Position numbers and translations under genes: made by a program | In this document: piece after piece, positions 24,862 through 36,155 of the stretch | How positions within the stretch are numbered: position 1 is the stretch's first letter | Layout: each line of letters opens with the position of its first letter | From: Alentia gelatinosa | Taxonomy: Eukaryota; Annelida; Polychaeta; Phyllodocida; Polynoidae | Assembly (NCBI GenBank): GCA_950022655.1 | Contig: OX465580.1 | Coordinates: 122,371,016 to 122,435,015 of the forward strand | Direction of reading: 5' to 3' | DNA: 64,000 bases | The notes under the pieces: generated by a model | Told to the model about the DNA's origin: nothing | Databases searched by the model: none | Seen by the model: the letters and a program-made list of their open reading frames with translations, nothing else

Positions 24862-25412
24862 AGAAAAAAATACTCAACGATCACCCCCGTAAATTGACAA
24901 TACTACGCCACGGCCGTGGCGTAGTGAATTTGAGATGACGTTGTATGGATTTGCTAAGTCTATTCTAATTATTGGGAAAGTTTTATGATATCTAATTTGA
25001 TAAAAAGGTGTGAGATAAATCCAGAACTGCACTCAAATCGTAAAATATACAAAACTCCACTCGTTTGAATGGGCCATAATCGTCACTTGGCTTTGCCTCG
25101 ATGACGATTGCGGCCCATCCAAGCTCGTGGAGTTTTGTCTATTTATACGATTCTCGATGCAGTTCTATATAATTATTCACGATTCTGGTGCGGTTCTGGA
25201 TTTATCTTAACCTTTTTATGGACATTAGAATAGCATTATAATAACAGATCAATCTGAATTACTTATGGACAGTTATGAACATATACATGTCCATCTTCTT
25301 TCTCAAATCCTGGCCGCTGATTGGCCAGTCGCGTATCGTCATTTCACATCTCTTCGCCACGGCTATGGCGTTGTATTGAAAAATTACTGGGGTGATAGTT
25401 GAGCTGTATTTT
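24862..25412. repeat. Composite foldback element, about 550 bp
   Basis: The outer arms match as inverted repeats: 'actcaacgatcaccccc…attgacaatac' on the left and 'tattgaaaaattactggggtgatagttga' (read in two parts) on the right. The middle (about 25030-25165) is a second hairpin with arms AAAACTCCACTCG and 'cgtggagttttg' and apex 'ctttgcctcgatgacg'. Between them 'ataaatccagaactgcac' and 'gcggttctggatttat' also pair. This is a multi-layered non-autonomous element. Confidence 0.75.
24902..24925. repeat. 24-bp perfect palindrome
   Basis: Reading outward from the central GGCC, both halves (12 bp, ACTACGCCACGG) are exactly complementary. It lies inside the left arm of the larger foldback; the right arm keeps only an imperfect version (GCCACGGCTATGGC). 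Confidence 0.9.
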
Positions 25413-26029
25413 GTTTATACCATTCTATCCCTTTTTAATACGGTTTCTATGTGCTAAACATGTACAAGGGGTGAGACAAACCATAGGACATCATATTGAG
25501 TGATTTCTAGAGGTTTCAATGATTTCCCATTTTGCGTTTGAAATGGACACTAGAACGAATGAATTGGAGGCGAAACGACGCGGTGTGTACTCAGGAGCGA
25601 TAAGCTGGGCGTGCTTAAAACCACTTCAATCAGGAGTGCTCACTCAAGAACATTCTCGGAAACGACTCAATCTTGAAAAAATTTGGAAAAATATTAACCT
25701 TTACTTTATTCCTCTCTGTGTTATATAATGTTGGGTATCAAAACGACTGGAGATGCTGTCGTAGGGTTTCCGTATAAGGTTTGGGAAAAGCGATGGTTCT
25801 TTTGGTATTGTTTCGGGACGTGCTTGGGAGTTACCCGGGACATTTTGGAGATATTGTAATACTTTTTTTTCATACGGTTTAATAGGATTACCTTACACTT
25901 TGTGGGGTGATATTGGTGTATTTCTCTCATAGGAAAAAAAATTGGGGATACCTCGAGGTGGACCCTCCCCTCATATGGTATCAAGCCTGACTGAGCAGCA
26001 GTCACAGAAAGCACCGCCGTAAAACTGCT
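25413..26029. other. Unassigned stretch
   Basis: No recognised gene or repeat. Confidence 0.4.
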
Positions 26030-26300
26030 CAACACCTGCTCAGCATTCGCTCGGGGCGGCGTCGCTAATCGCGGCCCCGTCGATGCCAGCCGCTGGGAGC
26101 CTCTCTCCGACCCTCTTCACACGCTCGCCCTGGGAACACTCCCTGAACTGCTCACGCTGCTATTCACCCTGTCCGCCTCCTAGCTCCCATTAGCCGAGGT
26201 CTGCCGCATGGCGCCTCCCTGAGCCGCAGCGCCACCATCGGCAGGACCACGAACACCAGTCTCCATTAGTCAGGATCGTTGAGTGAAGCCAGTTGCAGGT
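26030..26300. other. GC-rich segment, possible promoter or decayed exon
   Basis: Clearly richer in G+C and CpG than its surroundings, with a CTCACGCTGC/GCCGC vocabulary. No ORF matching a known protein was seen on either strand and no core promoter element is firm. Confidence 0.3.
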
Positions 26301-27266
26301 TGGCAGGACAGGGTTTGCGGTGAGATTGGCAAGTAGTATAGGTAGCATCGCTCTCTAGCCTCTCCCAGTGCTGCACGTGGAATGCAGAAGTTAGGCACCA
26401 ATGCAGTAGGTCATTGGAATCATATGCATTTCTGTAGAGGCATGAATGAGTAATGGCTATTCGAGGTGGAGCTGTCTGTTAAGGTTTCGTGCCGGGTACG
26501 GCTAGCCCCCGGTTTTGACTTGGGATGGTAAAGTGTGGGTCATCAATCTAAAGTCTATGGGGGAAAGCTGATCAAAATAAATGTTGTTTTTCACCAAGAC
26601 CGACATAATTCATAGTTTATACTATTGGAGGCAGCTCGTTAGGAAAACGTGGGAAATGATGTGAAATCATTAAATAGGAGGTAGTGATTGATGATTGTCA
26701 CACATTCATATTGATGCTCTATCAGATAAGGTGTGGCATGATTTCCCCGAACGCTCGCCTTATAAGGGTAATAGAACAAGGGGTATTATCATTATTCATA
26801 GTTTTCTATCGTTTATCAATAAATTCTAAGTCAATTGTATTGTTATATCATTGAGGCAATACTGAAAATAGACATGATATGGCAGACACTTAAGGAGACA
26901 CAGACATGCGGTGGTGCCAGAGTGGCGAACAATCTGTCCTTGTCTCACTGTCTAGATAATGATCGAGATAAGTCGAAAAGGTTGGAACTAAAACATACAT
27001 TTATTTTCAACACAGTATCGCTGGAAGTCTATAAACAAATGTACATATATAAATGACACTGAACAGTATTTTTTTATTTCTTTTAGGTCAGGTTCGCATA
27101 TAAGCGTCGCGGTCTACCACCTCCCCTTTGGTGAATTATCAGCAGTGAGTGGCCTGCCTGGGTCCGTTGCTCCTAGAAATGTGGGGAAAGCGTTGCTCCC
27201 ATCTTAGGGTCTTGACAGCCTCCATTGTCCATCCTCCATGGATCCGATTTTTTGAGTTGTAAGTCT
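26301..27266. other. Unassigned stretch
   Basis: No recognised gene or repeat. Confidence 0.4.
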
Positions 27267-27360
27267 TTTTATCCTACCCCTAATAAAAAGCGCCATGGGC
27301 TTAACATGGGATTTGTTTATGTCATGGGTAGTGACATATGTCACGGGCTTATGTTGAGTT
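27267..27360 (+). repeat. MITE C fragment (left end)
   Basis: Begins TTTATCCTACCCCTAATAAA and continues with 'cgccatgggcttaacatggg', 'gtgacatatgtcac'. The second half with the hairpin is missing; an LTR-like sequence follows about 40 bp later. Confidence 0.7.
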
Positions 27361-27402
27361 GCACTTGTTTAAACCTACTTTATTGATGATATATTATATA
27401 TA

Positions 27403-27778
27403 TGTAGGGGTCAGGGTAGTCGAGCAGCGTTGTTTCACTTCACGCTAGGTGGCGCGAGTGCCGATCCCTGCCGTGCGGTAAGGCCAGTGGACCCGTGGTA
27501 TGCAAATGTTACGGGGTCACCCGCATTACGTAACTCAGTCACTATATAAGGCTGAGTCCACGGCGGGTTGACAGGACTTGTCGCGGTGCCTCTCGACAGA
27601 GTGAACGCCTGGAGCCTCATGTGTTGGTAAGGTTGCATTGAACACCTTTCAGCGTTGAAGAGACCAGTATCTCTTACCGCGCTAGTTGGTGCCCCGAAGC
27701 ACCAACATATTGTAACAGAAGTACCGAAATAAAGCTTGGTACACTGAAACAGTCCGGAGTCTGGTTTTGTCTTCGTAG
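27403..27778 (+). mobile_element. LTR-like sequence (probable solo LTR)
   Basis: A GC-richer block starting TGTAGGGGTCAG has a TATA box (CTATATAAGG, about 27542) and, about 180 bp later, an AATAAA polyadenylation signal (27728-27733). That is the U3-R-U5 layout expected of an LTR. A stable 8-bp hairpin, GTTGGTGC/GCACCAAC, lies in the presumed R region near 27687-27708. No second copy, primer-binding site or internal coding region is present in the window, so the 3' limit is approximate. A promoter of a small host transcript is the alternative. Confidence 0.45.
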
Positions 27779-27946
27779 TTAAGTGGTAGGTAGTAGATTC
27801 TGCATCTCCCTGCCCTTTCCAGCGGGTAAAGCCGAACCCACCTGTACTGGCAGGGTAAGTACAGGGTAGCGACTGAGTCTCGGAACCCCCGGTCGGCTGT
27901 TGATCATGGAAAGTGGTAAGACAATTTCAGCGACTAGGGGATGCGC

Positions 27947-27947
<1 letters not shown>

Positions 27948-28006
<59 letters not shown>
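27948..28006. repeat. (TA)n microsatellite
   Basis: About 28 TA units directly beside a LINE fragment. Confidence 0.95.
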
Positions 28007-28010
<4 letters not shown>

Positions 28011-28040
28011 CATATCAACCTGGATATGCTGCTCATTATT

Positions 28041-28163
28041 TTACACCATAATTTCTGTTAGTTTAAAGAGACGAGCGTTGGTGATCTCTGTTACGTATCT
28101 GAGGAACTTGTTATGGGTCAGGCTCAAGTCAAGCTGGACACCTAGATATCGGTAGCTAATGCA
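28041..28163 (-). pseudogene. LINE reverse-transcriptase C-terminal fragment
   Basis: The minus-strand translation reads YRYLGVQLDLSLTHNKFL followed by RYVTEITNARLFKLTEI. This has the YLGV-LD…H…KI-KA-RL pattern found just after the catalytic core of non-LTR (jockey/CR1-like) reverse transcriptases. It is about 40 codons, ends at a stop and has no catalytic FADD-type motif nearby. It is therefore a short, dead remnant, cut off by the (TA)n tract on its downstream side. Confidence 0.6.
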
Positions 28164-28683
28164 ATATGTATGTCTCCTTCCTTGGCAATTGTATCAATAT
28201 TTCTTGCAAGACCACATTATCAGTGACACAGGTCAAAGGTTCATTAGATTTTCAATTGAATATAAATGGCGATATATTTGGCAATGTAATTGACGAGCCA
28301 CAAAATTCTGGAGCAATGATCTCGACCTCGAGTCACTATTCTGTGATCTGCAAAACATGGAGAAACGCTCGCGTAATAGAAAGGACATGGGATCCAGCAG
28401 CTAAACGAAATCCACGCCTTTACAGGATAAACCTGGAAGAATTCAGCAATGTGAAACAAAGGAGAACTTCAAGAAAGAATACCGAGGGTTTTTAAGAGAA
28501 AAAGTTGGACTGCGAAATAAATGAACTATACGGATGTGCTTTCCAAAAACTCTCATCTTTAATATCATCGTTATATTTTTCTTTCTTTTCTCATACCCTA
28601 ATGTATGAATTTGTTGCTGTCTATGTATGATCGATTCCTCACTGTTGTATCAGAAAAACTCATCTGTATGATTGAGAGATACA
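28164..28683. other. Unassigned sequence upstream of a poly(A) tail
   Basis: A 109-codon plus-strand open frame (28166-28495) matches nothing I know. The segment leads into an AATAAA-poly(A) end, so it may be a retroposed transcript or the 3' part of a LINE. Confidence 0.3.
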
Positions 28684-28716
28684 ATAAACTTATAAAAAAA
28701 CAAAACAAAAAAAAAC
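28682..28716 (+). other. AATAAA signal and poly(A)-like tail
   Basis: 'caataaacttat' is followed by an A-rich run broken only by single C residues. This is the usual 3' signature of a retroposed RNA (LINE, SINE or processed copy) on the plus strand. Confidence 0.6.
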
Positions 28717-28957
28717 CGCCAGGTCATCAGCACCATGGATGACAACGACCACAAACAGGGACAGTCTGGAAATGATCGGTGAATTCTAAGGAAGACAGGA
28801 GGATGCGAACACAAGCTCGAGTGAGAGTGTGTAGTGAGACTGACGAGGCGTGGGGTGACGTAAAGAGGTTGCGGGGACGCTGACAGAAGAGTTGAAGGTG
28901 TGGAAAGCCACCGCCGTGATCAGATCTTCTAGGGTCAAGCGATCAGCCTGGTGGCAA

Positions 28958-29103
28958 GGGGCCATCCATAACATACGTACGCACCGAGGGGGATGGGGGC
29001 GTCAAGAATTCTGGAAATTTTGCATATTTTGCGTACAGGATTGGGAGGGGTGGGGGGTCCAACATTTCAGAAATTCTGTGTACATACTTTATAGATGGCT
29101 CCC
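28958..29103. repeat. MITE F, about 146 bp
   Basis: GGGGCCATCCATAACATACG on the left faces GTACATACTTTATAGATGGC on the right as imperfect terminal inverted repeats. The interior repeats an 'aattctg' / 'gcgtacagga' pattern on both arms. The GGCCATCCATA end is reminiscent of widespread TIR-element termini. Confidence 0.6.
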
Positions 29104-29603
29104 AAATGGTTGGGATCATTTTACGTGGGAGAATGGGGCGTGTCTGGACGAGACAGATGACCCGCACATATCAGCGATCTGTTACTTGAGTGAACCAGTA
29201 CAAGAGGCAACGGGGGTAGGAGATCTATGGTGTGGGCCTAATGCACGGTGACCCTAGCGTGCAGGATTGTAGAGGTTAAACAAGTCCAACCATTTCGGGC
29301 AGTCAATCAAATGAAGTTGTAAAATATAATGAAAACTTCAAACGAGGTGTAAAAATCTGTGCCTAATATGTCGGTCAAAGTGGGGTCCCAGAAGGGTCGG
29401 GTCTCGGCCGGCCCTGTTTGTATGCTACATCAATAGTCTTGTCAAAGATATAAAGCTGATGAGGCCAACAGAGCTTGTGTGCCGTGCCCATGCCTAGCGG
29501 TATGACTAGGAGAGGCTTGTCCACCCCGAACACATATTGGACGAACTCTTATTTATTTGTAATAAGGGGTCTGAGCCATACTATTGCGCCTGACATATTT
29601 CTC
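29104..29603. other. Unassigned stretch
   Basis: No recognised gene or repeat. Confidence 0.4.
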
Positions 29604-29885
29604 TTTATCCTACCCCTAATTAAAAAGAATCCATAAGCTTAATATGGGATTTCATTATGTCACAGGTGTGACATAAAGTGTTGTTTGTGTCACTGCTTTC
29701 TAATGCTGAGAAAAATCGTAGGATAGAATCTAGACGCCAATCGTTTGAGTTTTAGTTTATCTGTGTCACGCATTTTGTTGGCTATGTAATTTCAGTCGTC
29801 TTCGTCTCTTCCGGAAATTACGGAGCCAACAAAATGCGAGACATAAATAAACTCAGACTCAATCTCGTGACGTCTCTTCATAATA
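29604..29885 (+). repeat. MITE C copy 4, two-hairpin element
   Basis: First half: TTTATCCTACCCCTAATTAA to 'cgtaggataga'. Second half: a foldback whose arms are 'cgcattttgttggct' and 'agccaacaaaatgcg', inside longer arms GAGTTT…TTTAT / ATAAATAAACTCAGACTC. The apex contains CGTCTTCGTCTC. Very similar copies are at 31325 and 54074. Confidence 0.8.
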
Positions 29886-30361
29886 TGTAAACCTTATCTG
29901 TGTTCCCCTATGTCGGAAACCACATTTCCTTATTGTTACCTGTTATATTCATAATGTCTTCATATATAATCATAATCATCTTGGATGCCCAGAGTCTCTG
30001 TAAAACTAATAAAAGGTAACTATTTAGCGATTGAATCTGTATATATGTCCGGCTTCACCACATGATCAGCATTGCGTGGACGAACAATGTATAATATTGG
30101 ATACAATAAAGATCTTTAACCCAATCCTTACGAACGAATTTTGTGATGCATCGTGTAGGCGGCGATGCCAGCTCATGTGTATGGTTGGTAAGGGCGAGCA
30201 CCAAATTTCAAAAATGGTGTCACGTGACGTGATTTTTGTTACTATGGCAACCATTTCATTTTTTTTCTCAATAATTATGTTGGTCATATCTAAATACATA
30301 TTTTGTGTAAAAATGGTGTTATAATATTGATTATTTCATGAATTATGGGCCTAAATTGTAA
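29886..30361. other. Unassigned stretch
   Basis: No recognised gene. Overlapping short ORFs near 30031-30324 on both strands have no family similarity. Confidence 0.4.
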
Positions 30362-30371
30362 AATGTCAAAT

Positions 30372-30460
30372 GATGCCATTTGGCATCATTCGCCCATGGC
30401 TGGGGAATGCCATATGGCATCATTCGCCCGTGGCTGGGGAATGCCATAGTGGCATCATTA
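30372..30460. repeat. Tandem repeat of a palindromic ATGCC-GGCAT unit
   Basis: Two full units of about 42 bp and a partial third each carry a palindrome (ATGCCATTTGGCAT, ATGCCATATGGCAT, ATGCCATAGTGGCAT) followed by 'cattcgccc-tggctgggga'. Each unit can form its own cruciform. Confidence 0.85.
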
Positions 30461-30462
30461 GT

Positions 30463-31095
30463 AAGGAAAGGGTTAAAAGAATAAAAGAAAAATTGGTATG
30501 ATGCTCACCTTGGGAGAAATCCTTAAGCAGACTTGTGCGGGTTAGGCATGGTGCCTAAAGCAGGCCTCAAGGGATGGAGAGGTATGGGTGTTGCCTGCTG
30601 TTTGGCAGCCACCTCGTGCCGTGCTCTAATGCAGCATCGAGCTCAGAGAGCCCAATCACTGTAAATCTATAGTCATATATTTGCTGGGGAAATTGCAACT
30701 GCAAAATGTAGACAAATCGATCAGAAATTGATATGCAAAATATGAAATTGAAGGCTAACGAGCAGTCGAGGATGTTTCTAAAACAACCAAACTTTATATA
30801 CATGTTAAAAAAAAAACGCGCATGTAGGTACTCTGGATATTAGTTTGACCTCGTCAAATTCAATAAAGCATTAATTAATCACTAATATTCCAAGGTATAT
30901 AATGATAATAAAACGTATTTACTCGCAAGGATTTTTGTTTTTAAAAATGTGATTCAATCTGCAAGCTCATTGAATATTTTTATCGAATGAAACTTGGGAT
31001 GCAAGAACATCCAGGTCTGCCCGGTGAATACGCTTTACTAAGTACGTAAAGAAAGTGAAATACGCATTAACTAGGAAAAGGACTTTGATTTAGTA
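30463..31095. other. Unassigned stretch
   Basis: No recognised gene or repeat. Confidence 0.4.
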
Positions 31096-31155
31096 TCGGG
31101 AAGTCTATCTTAGACCATATCGGAGCTATATCGTAGTAGGTGGACGCCGGGCCTT
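31096..31155. repeat. MITE A fragment (right end)
   Basis: Ends TATCGTAGTAGGTGGACGCC plus GGGCC and TTA, identical in layout to the right end of the full copies. The left half is absent. Confidence 0.7.
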
Positions 31156-31324
31156 ACAACGAGAATCTAGATAGTCTTCTATCACTTGCCATAAATGCTG
31201 TAGTATCTTCGTTCTGACAGTTTGGGGCATCTCAGGGTCGTCAAACATACCCTGTATGCCACGCAAGTGCTCCTGTATAATCATGGCGGATTTCTGCCCT
31301 TCGATCTAAACAGCAGGCCAAACG

Positions 31325-31605
31325 TTTATCCTACCCCTAATAAAAAAAACTCCATAGGCTTAACATGGGATTTCTTTATGTCACGGGTGTGACATAAAGT
31401 GTTGTTTATGTCACTACTTTTTAATGCTGAAGAAATGTGGAAATGGGGTAGGATAAAGACGCCACTAGTTTGAGGTTGAGTTTATTTATGTCACTCATTT
31501 TGTTGGCTTTGTAATGCCACTCGTCTTCGACTCGTGAAATTACAGAGCCAACAAAATGCGTGACATAAAGAAACTCAGACTCAAACTCGTGAAGTCTCTT
31601 CATAT
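31325..31605 (+). repeat. MITE C copy 5, two-hairpin element
   Basis: TTTATCCTACCCCTAATAAA pairs with GGGGTAGGATAAA (about 31446). The second foldback has arms 'cattttgttggctttgtaat' and 'ttacagagccaacaaaatg' and apex CTCGTCTTCGACTCG. Same strand and same structure as the copies at 29604 and 54074. Confidence 0.85.
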
Positions 31606-33181
31606 TATCTGCAAAGACCTGTGACTTCGATGCAATAATAATTCTGTTTGGGAAGTAGGTGCCCTATAGATGTGGTCATCGTTATGATGATTGTGATCTC
31701 TATATTGGTACATGCTAGAATGAACCACTCCTCTCATAAGATCTCACACTATCTAAATGGTATTCTGTATTCCAGTCCAAATGAAGTCACTAGGGAGCCA
31801 AGTACACAGTATTCTCGCTAGGTGGCATCATTAAGATTATAGATATCTTTGGGTTGCATTGATGCACGTGTTTACTGAAGACTAATAACAAGACAGCGTC
31901 AAATGACCTGTAGACTACATGCGATATAACGGAAAAGGTAAACTGAAACGAAGATACATAGGTTGACTATTACTTTGATTACTTTTTCAAATTTTTTGTT
32001 ATGCATGTTTACATGTACCAATTGTATTGTCTTTTTGTCTCTTGTCTCAAACGACTTGTTTTTTGACTGAGTGCAAGGAAGAACGCCTATATAGGTGATT
32101 GTATTATGTCACTTTTTCTTGAATAAAAAAAAAACACAAAAAAACCACGGGGGCAGGCTGACGGATTCTCAAGGCTCTAGACCTATGTCGTTAAGAATTC
32201 TTCTCCCATAGAGCGTAGTGAGAACCTTGTACAGAATACCACTTAGAGAGTGTGAGATCTTAAGAGAAGGGTGCATAAACCCACAGTTTCATTGATGTAA
32301 CTGACATAGACAACCCTGTCCATTACAATTCCTATCTTCTTAATGCTGGACCTAATGACTAATAACACTAATTATGAGCCCAATTAAGAGAAGCCCCTGT
32401 GGTGATTTCTCATAATATGAATCATCCTAAGATTGCAGAGTCCGTAGGCTTTATGAACAAGGGATCTATTGTTATGTTCAACCTGCGTACGCACAAGCAA
32501 TGGCCAGTATCTCTGGAGCCCCACAGTTTTCCTCCACACGTCACATCGAGAAACTGGGTTTCCAACGCCACCTAATCAGTTTAAGTTCAGGTAGAGATAC
32601 GATTCTCACATTTCCCTTGCTCAACTCAAATCCCAAACTGCGCAGAATATAATTTTAGTCGTCGCGTGGCGGACGAAAAAAATCAGTATAATATCCCACT
32701 CCTCAGATTATTATGTTCTTAGCCCTGGTATAAGGCCGCGAATGTGCTTCAAGTAATGTCAAATATTGACAATCTGGAATCTAGAAATGAACTAGTTTGA
32801 TTATTTAAGTAATACCGTCCTATAACTGGAGAGATTAATGGGAGAACTACCTCACGGCCCCTCAGCCCATTAAGCATGGCAGATATTGGAAGACTAAATT
32901 AGTAATCCTGTTAGCATATCACTAGCCTCACAACCGTTATTATTGGGAAACTGATGGATATCTTACTTATTAAGTGCCACTACACATCACAAAATGAAAC
33001 CATTTTCATGACAGTTTAATCTGTAATAAGAGGTCTTTCAACAGATTTTCTGAGATATAACATATTCCAGACAGGTGATGATGTGAAGGTGATACCGTAT
33101 GAGGCGATTCCTGACAATGTCGGCGTGGTGTGTCCTTTTACTAGACACGGGCAGCAAACCAAACTAATCGTGAATTTACCT
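31606..33181. other. Unassigned stretch apart from a LINE-like 3' tail
   Basis: No gene recognised. The LINE-like tail at about 32068 is listed separately. Confidence 0.4.
32068..32143 (+). mobile_element. LINE-like 3' tail, copy 1
   Basis: 'gcaaggaagaacgcctatat', 'gtgattgtattatgtca' and TTGAATAAAAAAAAAAC form a conserved 3' end. The reverse complement of the same tail is at 38405-38495 (GAAGAACGCCTTGGGGCGAT…TTGAATAAAAAA). Two dispersed copies sharing a tail and AATAAA-poly(A) end indicate a non-LTR retrotransposon family; bodies are not recognised. Confidence 0.6.
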
Positions 33182-33480
33182 GGGACCTGTTTCAGTAGTT
33201 TCATGACATGTCTAGATGGCGTCTGTGACACCATCCGGACAAATCACAAGATTGCAATCGATGACACACAGAGTTTCACTCACTTCTCGTAAGAATTAAA
33301 CAATGACACTTTAACATGAGTAGGGGGTATATCTAATCTATAATCGTTCCAAATATTAAGAAGATTGGCCAATTCGATCTTCTGATATTTGCTAGTCTTT
33401 TGTCACTGTTGCTTGCACTGTTGGTGCCGCTGTTGATGTCTGTCTAGGCCTAATGTCACGAGACTACTGAAACAGGTCCC
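33182..33480. repeat. MITE B copy 1 (299 bp)
   Basis: Terminal inverted repeats GGGACCTGTTTCAGTAGTTT and GACTACTGAAACAGGTCCC. The interior carries 'gcttgcactgttggtgccgc' near the right end. Copies at 38906 (same orientation, closest relative), 39492 and 49138. Short ORFs that begin in the TIR are artefacts. Confidence 0.85.
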
Positions 33481-35456
33481 TGGTATTCTTTCTCTAAATA
33501 AGGTAATTAGCACTCAGCCAGGTGGTGTTTTTATCCGTTTTCCAATGCTTTTGTTATTGACCATACAATTATAAATTACATAAAGTTTCGTTGTTTCCTT
33601 GAGCAAATATGATATAGTTAATAAACATGTGTACTCTCCACCTTGAACAATTGTGTATCCATAATACTCCATGTGTGAATGCCACGTTGAACAAAGGGAG
33701 GTTTCTTTCCTGACACAAGTGTCTTATCCCTTGAAGTCATAATCTTCAGATAAAGACAAAATATTCAATATTCACACAGAGTTGAAATCAAAGTAGAAAA
33801 AAATATGAACGGTCAAGATCACCAAGGACAAAGTTAATTTCACCAGGAACGTTATACCGGTTGGATTCCTCACTTAGACCATGGGATACAACTGGTCCTT
33901 TGAACTTATAGAACAACCTACAGTCTCAGATATTCTTAATACAGTGATATGAAGATTATCGTAAATCATGTATTAGCTAGAGGAAACACTGTGCAGCTTA
34001 TTAGCGGAAAACCTTTATAACCAAGGGAAATAAGAATACGATTGGGTTATTTTTCAAATGACAAAAAATGTCTTCCAATTGCAATTTGGTCAGGAGAATC
34101 ACCAACTGTTCCTTTATAGCCCCTACAATTATATCCTTCTGATTTATTAATTAAGTCTCCCTCTTATACATTGCAAGAAACCGGACAAGAAATGTTTACT
34201 GTTATTCAGATTATGATGGTCCAGAGGAACTTAATTGGGCTCATATAATGTAAAGCCTTTGTATATATGGCCATTTTGATTACTACATGAATTTCCATCT
34301 GTTTGTGTTTTTTTTTGTATATTTCTTTTTGCAAATGAGCTTCGCTCGCTTTGTTAATCAAATAAGATACATGTATTATTCCTTGTTTGATAAAACAAAG
34401 AAATGATTTGTTCAATACATATCTAGTCAATACAATGTCTCTGTAATAGATGGGGTTACTCCCGCAGTAAGTCAATGAAACCCGTTCTATGTGATGGTTT
34501 TGTTTTAATCTCTAACCATTGGATTAGACAAGTCTCAGAGTTTAGGTAACTTCCAGCAATAGATAATATTGTTTCATTTCAATCAGAATGATCACAACCT
34601 ACAATTATTAATTATGTTACATCTTTAATCATATAATACAATTATTTTTGAATTAAGAAGTAGGACCATGCTTTTTTGCTTGTGTATAATTGGGAACTGG
34701 TTGATCTGCTGTTATCATAACATTGACTAATACTGATCCAATCATGGCGAGATATTTGTTTAAGAAAGTAGGAGAGTTGGGTTCGTTTTAAGCAATATCT
34801 CGTGGCCTAATCCAATAATTCCGATGTGCACTTTTCAAGATTTGGAAAAATATTGTCTGTGAAATTTTCCCAAAACCCATAAGCGCACGGTGGTTTATCT
34901 TCATTGTTTATTATTAGATATTTTATTTTTGGTCTCTTTTAAGCATTTAGTGAATAATAGCGAGCTTGCTGATCACAAAAAGATACATTATTTTTGTAAC
35001 TGCGCTGTTGTTGCCATTTGTACAGGTATATAATTGTTGGGTTTATACATATTCAGGCTACATTCAGGGTTGATACATTTCAGAAATCACGATGTTTCAT
35101 TTGATTCAAGTTCATTGCCCACTACATAAAACTATGAGACACTTTTATAAATTCTGTCTCAGGAAACAAGACCTTTAGAACCGACCTGCGTTGTGCTGCC
35201 CAATAAATGTGTAAAGGTAGGTATTTCCAAAGGGCTATGGCCCACTCCGGTTACACTTATGTCTCAAAAAGATACCCTAGTGGCAGGAATACCCAATGGT
35301 ATGAAGGTTTTCCTATATGAAGCTACAAAAGACTTAACAAAAGGTTATTTGAAAATCAAATCTGGGCCCAGCAGCTAATGTATTCATAATATCCAGTATG
35401 AAGCATCAAAGCATCTTTCGCAACAAAGGAATAAGCTGAAATTTTAAAGAATCTTC
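33481..35456. other. Unassigned stretch
   Basis: AT-rich without recognised gene, RNA or element ends. Confidence 0.4.
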
Positions 35457-36155
35457 CTCAAACACACCGTCACCCTCTAATACATCATCACTCTCAGAGA
35501 CACCCTCACCCTCAGTCACAACCTTACCCTCAGTCACAACCTTACCCTCAGACACAGCTCTTACCCTCAGACACAACCTGAACCTCAGACACACCACCAC
35601 CCTCAAACACACCCTTATCCTCTAACACATCATCACCCTGAGACACACCCTCACCCTCAGTCACACCCTTACCCTCAGTCACACCCTTACCCTCGACACA
35701 TCCCCACCCTCAGTCACATCCTCACCCTCAGTCACAACCTTACCCTCAGTCACACCCTTACCCTCGACACATGCTCACCCTCAGTCACTCCCTCACTTCC
35801 AGTAACACCATCACCCTCAAGCACATAATCACCCTCAGTCACACCCTCACCCTCAGTCACACCCTCACCCTCAGTCACACCCTTACCCTCAGTCACACCC
35901 TTACCCTCGACACATCCTCACCCTCAGTCACTCCCTCACTCCCAGTCACACCATCACCCTCAAACACATAATCACCCTCAGTCACAGCCTCACCCTCAGA
36001 CACGTCCTCACCCTCAGTCACACACTCACCTTCGGACACACCCTTCCCTTCAGTCACACCCTCACCCTCAGTCACACCCTCACTCTCAGTCACACCCTCA
36101 TTCGCAGTCACACCCTCACCCTCAATCACACCTTCATCCTCATACATACCCTCAA
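35457..36155. repeat. 18-bp minisatellite, about 38 copies
   Basis: The repeating unit is close to CACCCTCAGTCACACCCT, with variants such as CTTACCCTCAGTCACAAC. On the minus strand it keeps an open frame as a six-residue unit (GVTEGE-like), since 18 is divisible by 3. Unit variation is scattered and the frame is interrupted elsewhere, so coding use is unlikely. Confidence 0.95.

Noticed and set aside
30362..30470. CRISPR-like array
   Set aside because: Eukaryotic context, only two to three units, and the repeats are contiguous without unique spacers.
35771..36147. Repeat protein with GVTEGE units
   Set aside because: The frame follows from an 18-bp minisatellite; neighbouring units shift frame and there is no gene context.
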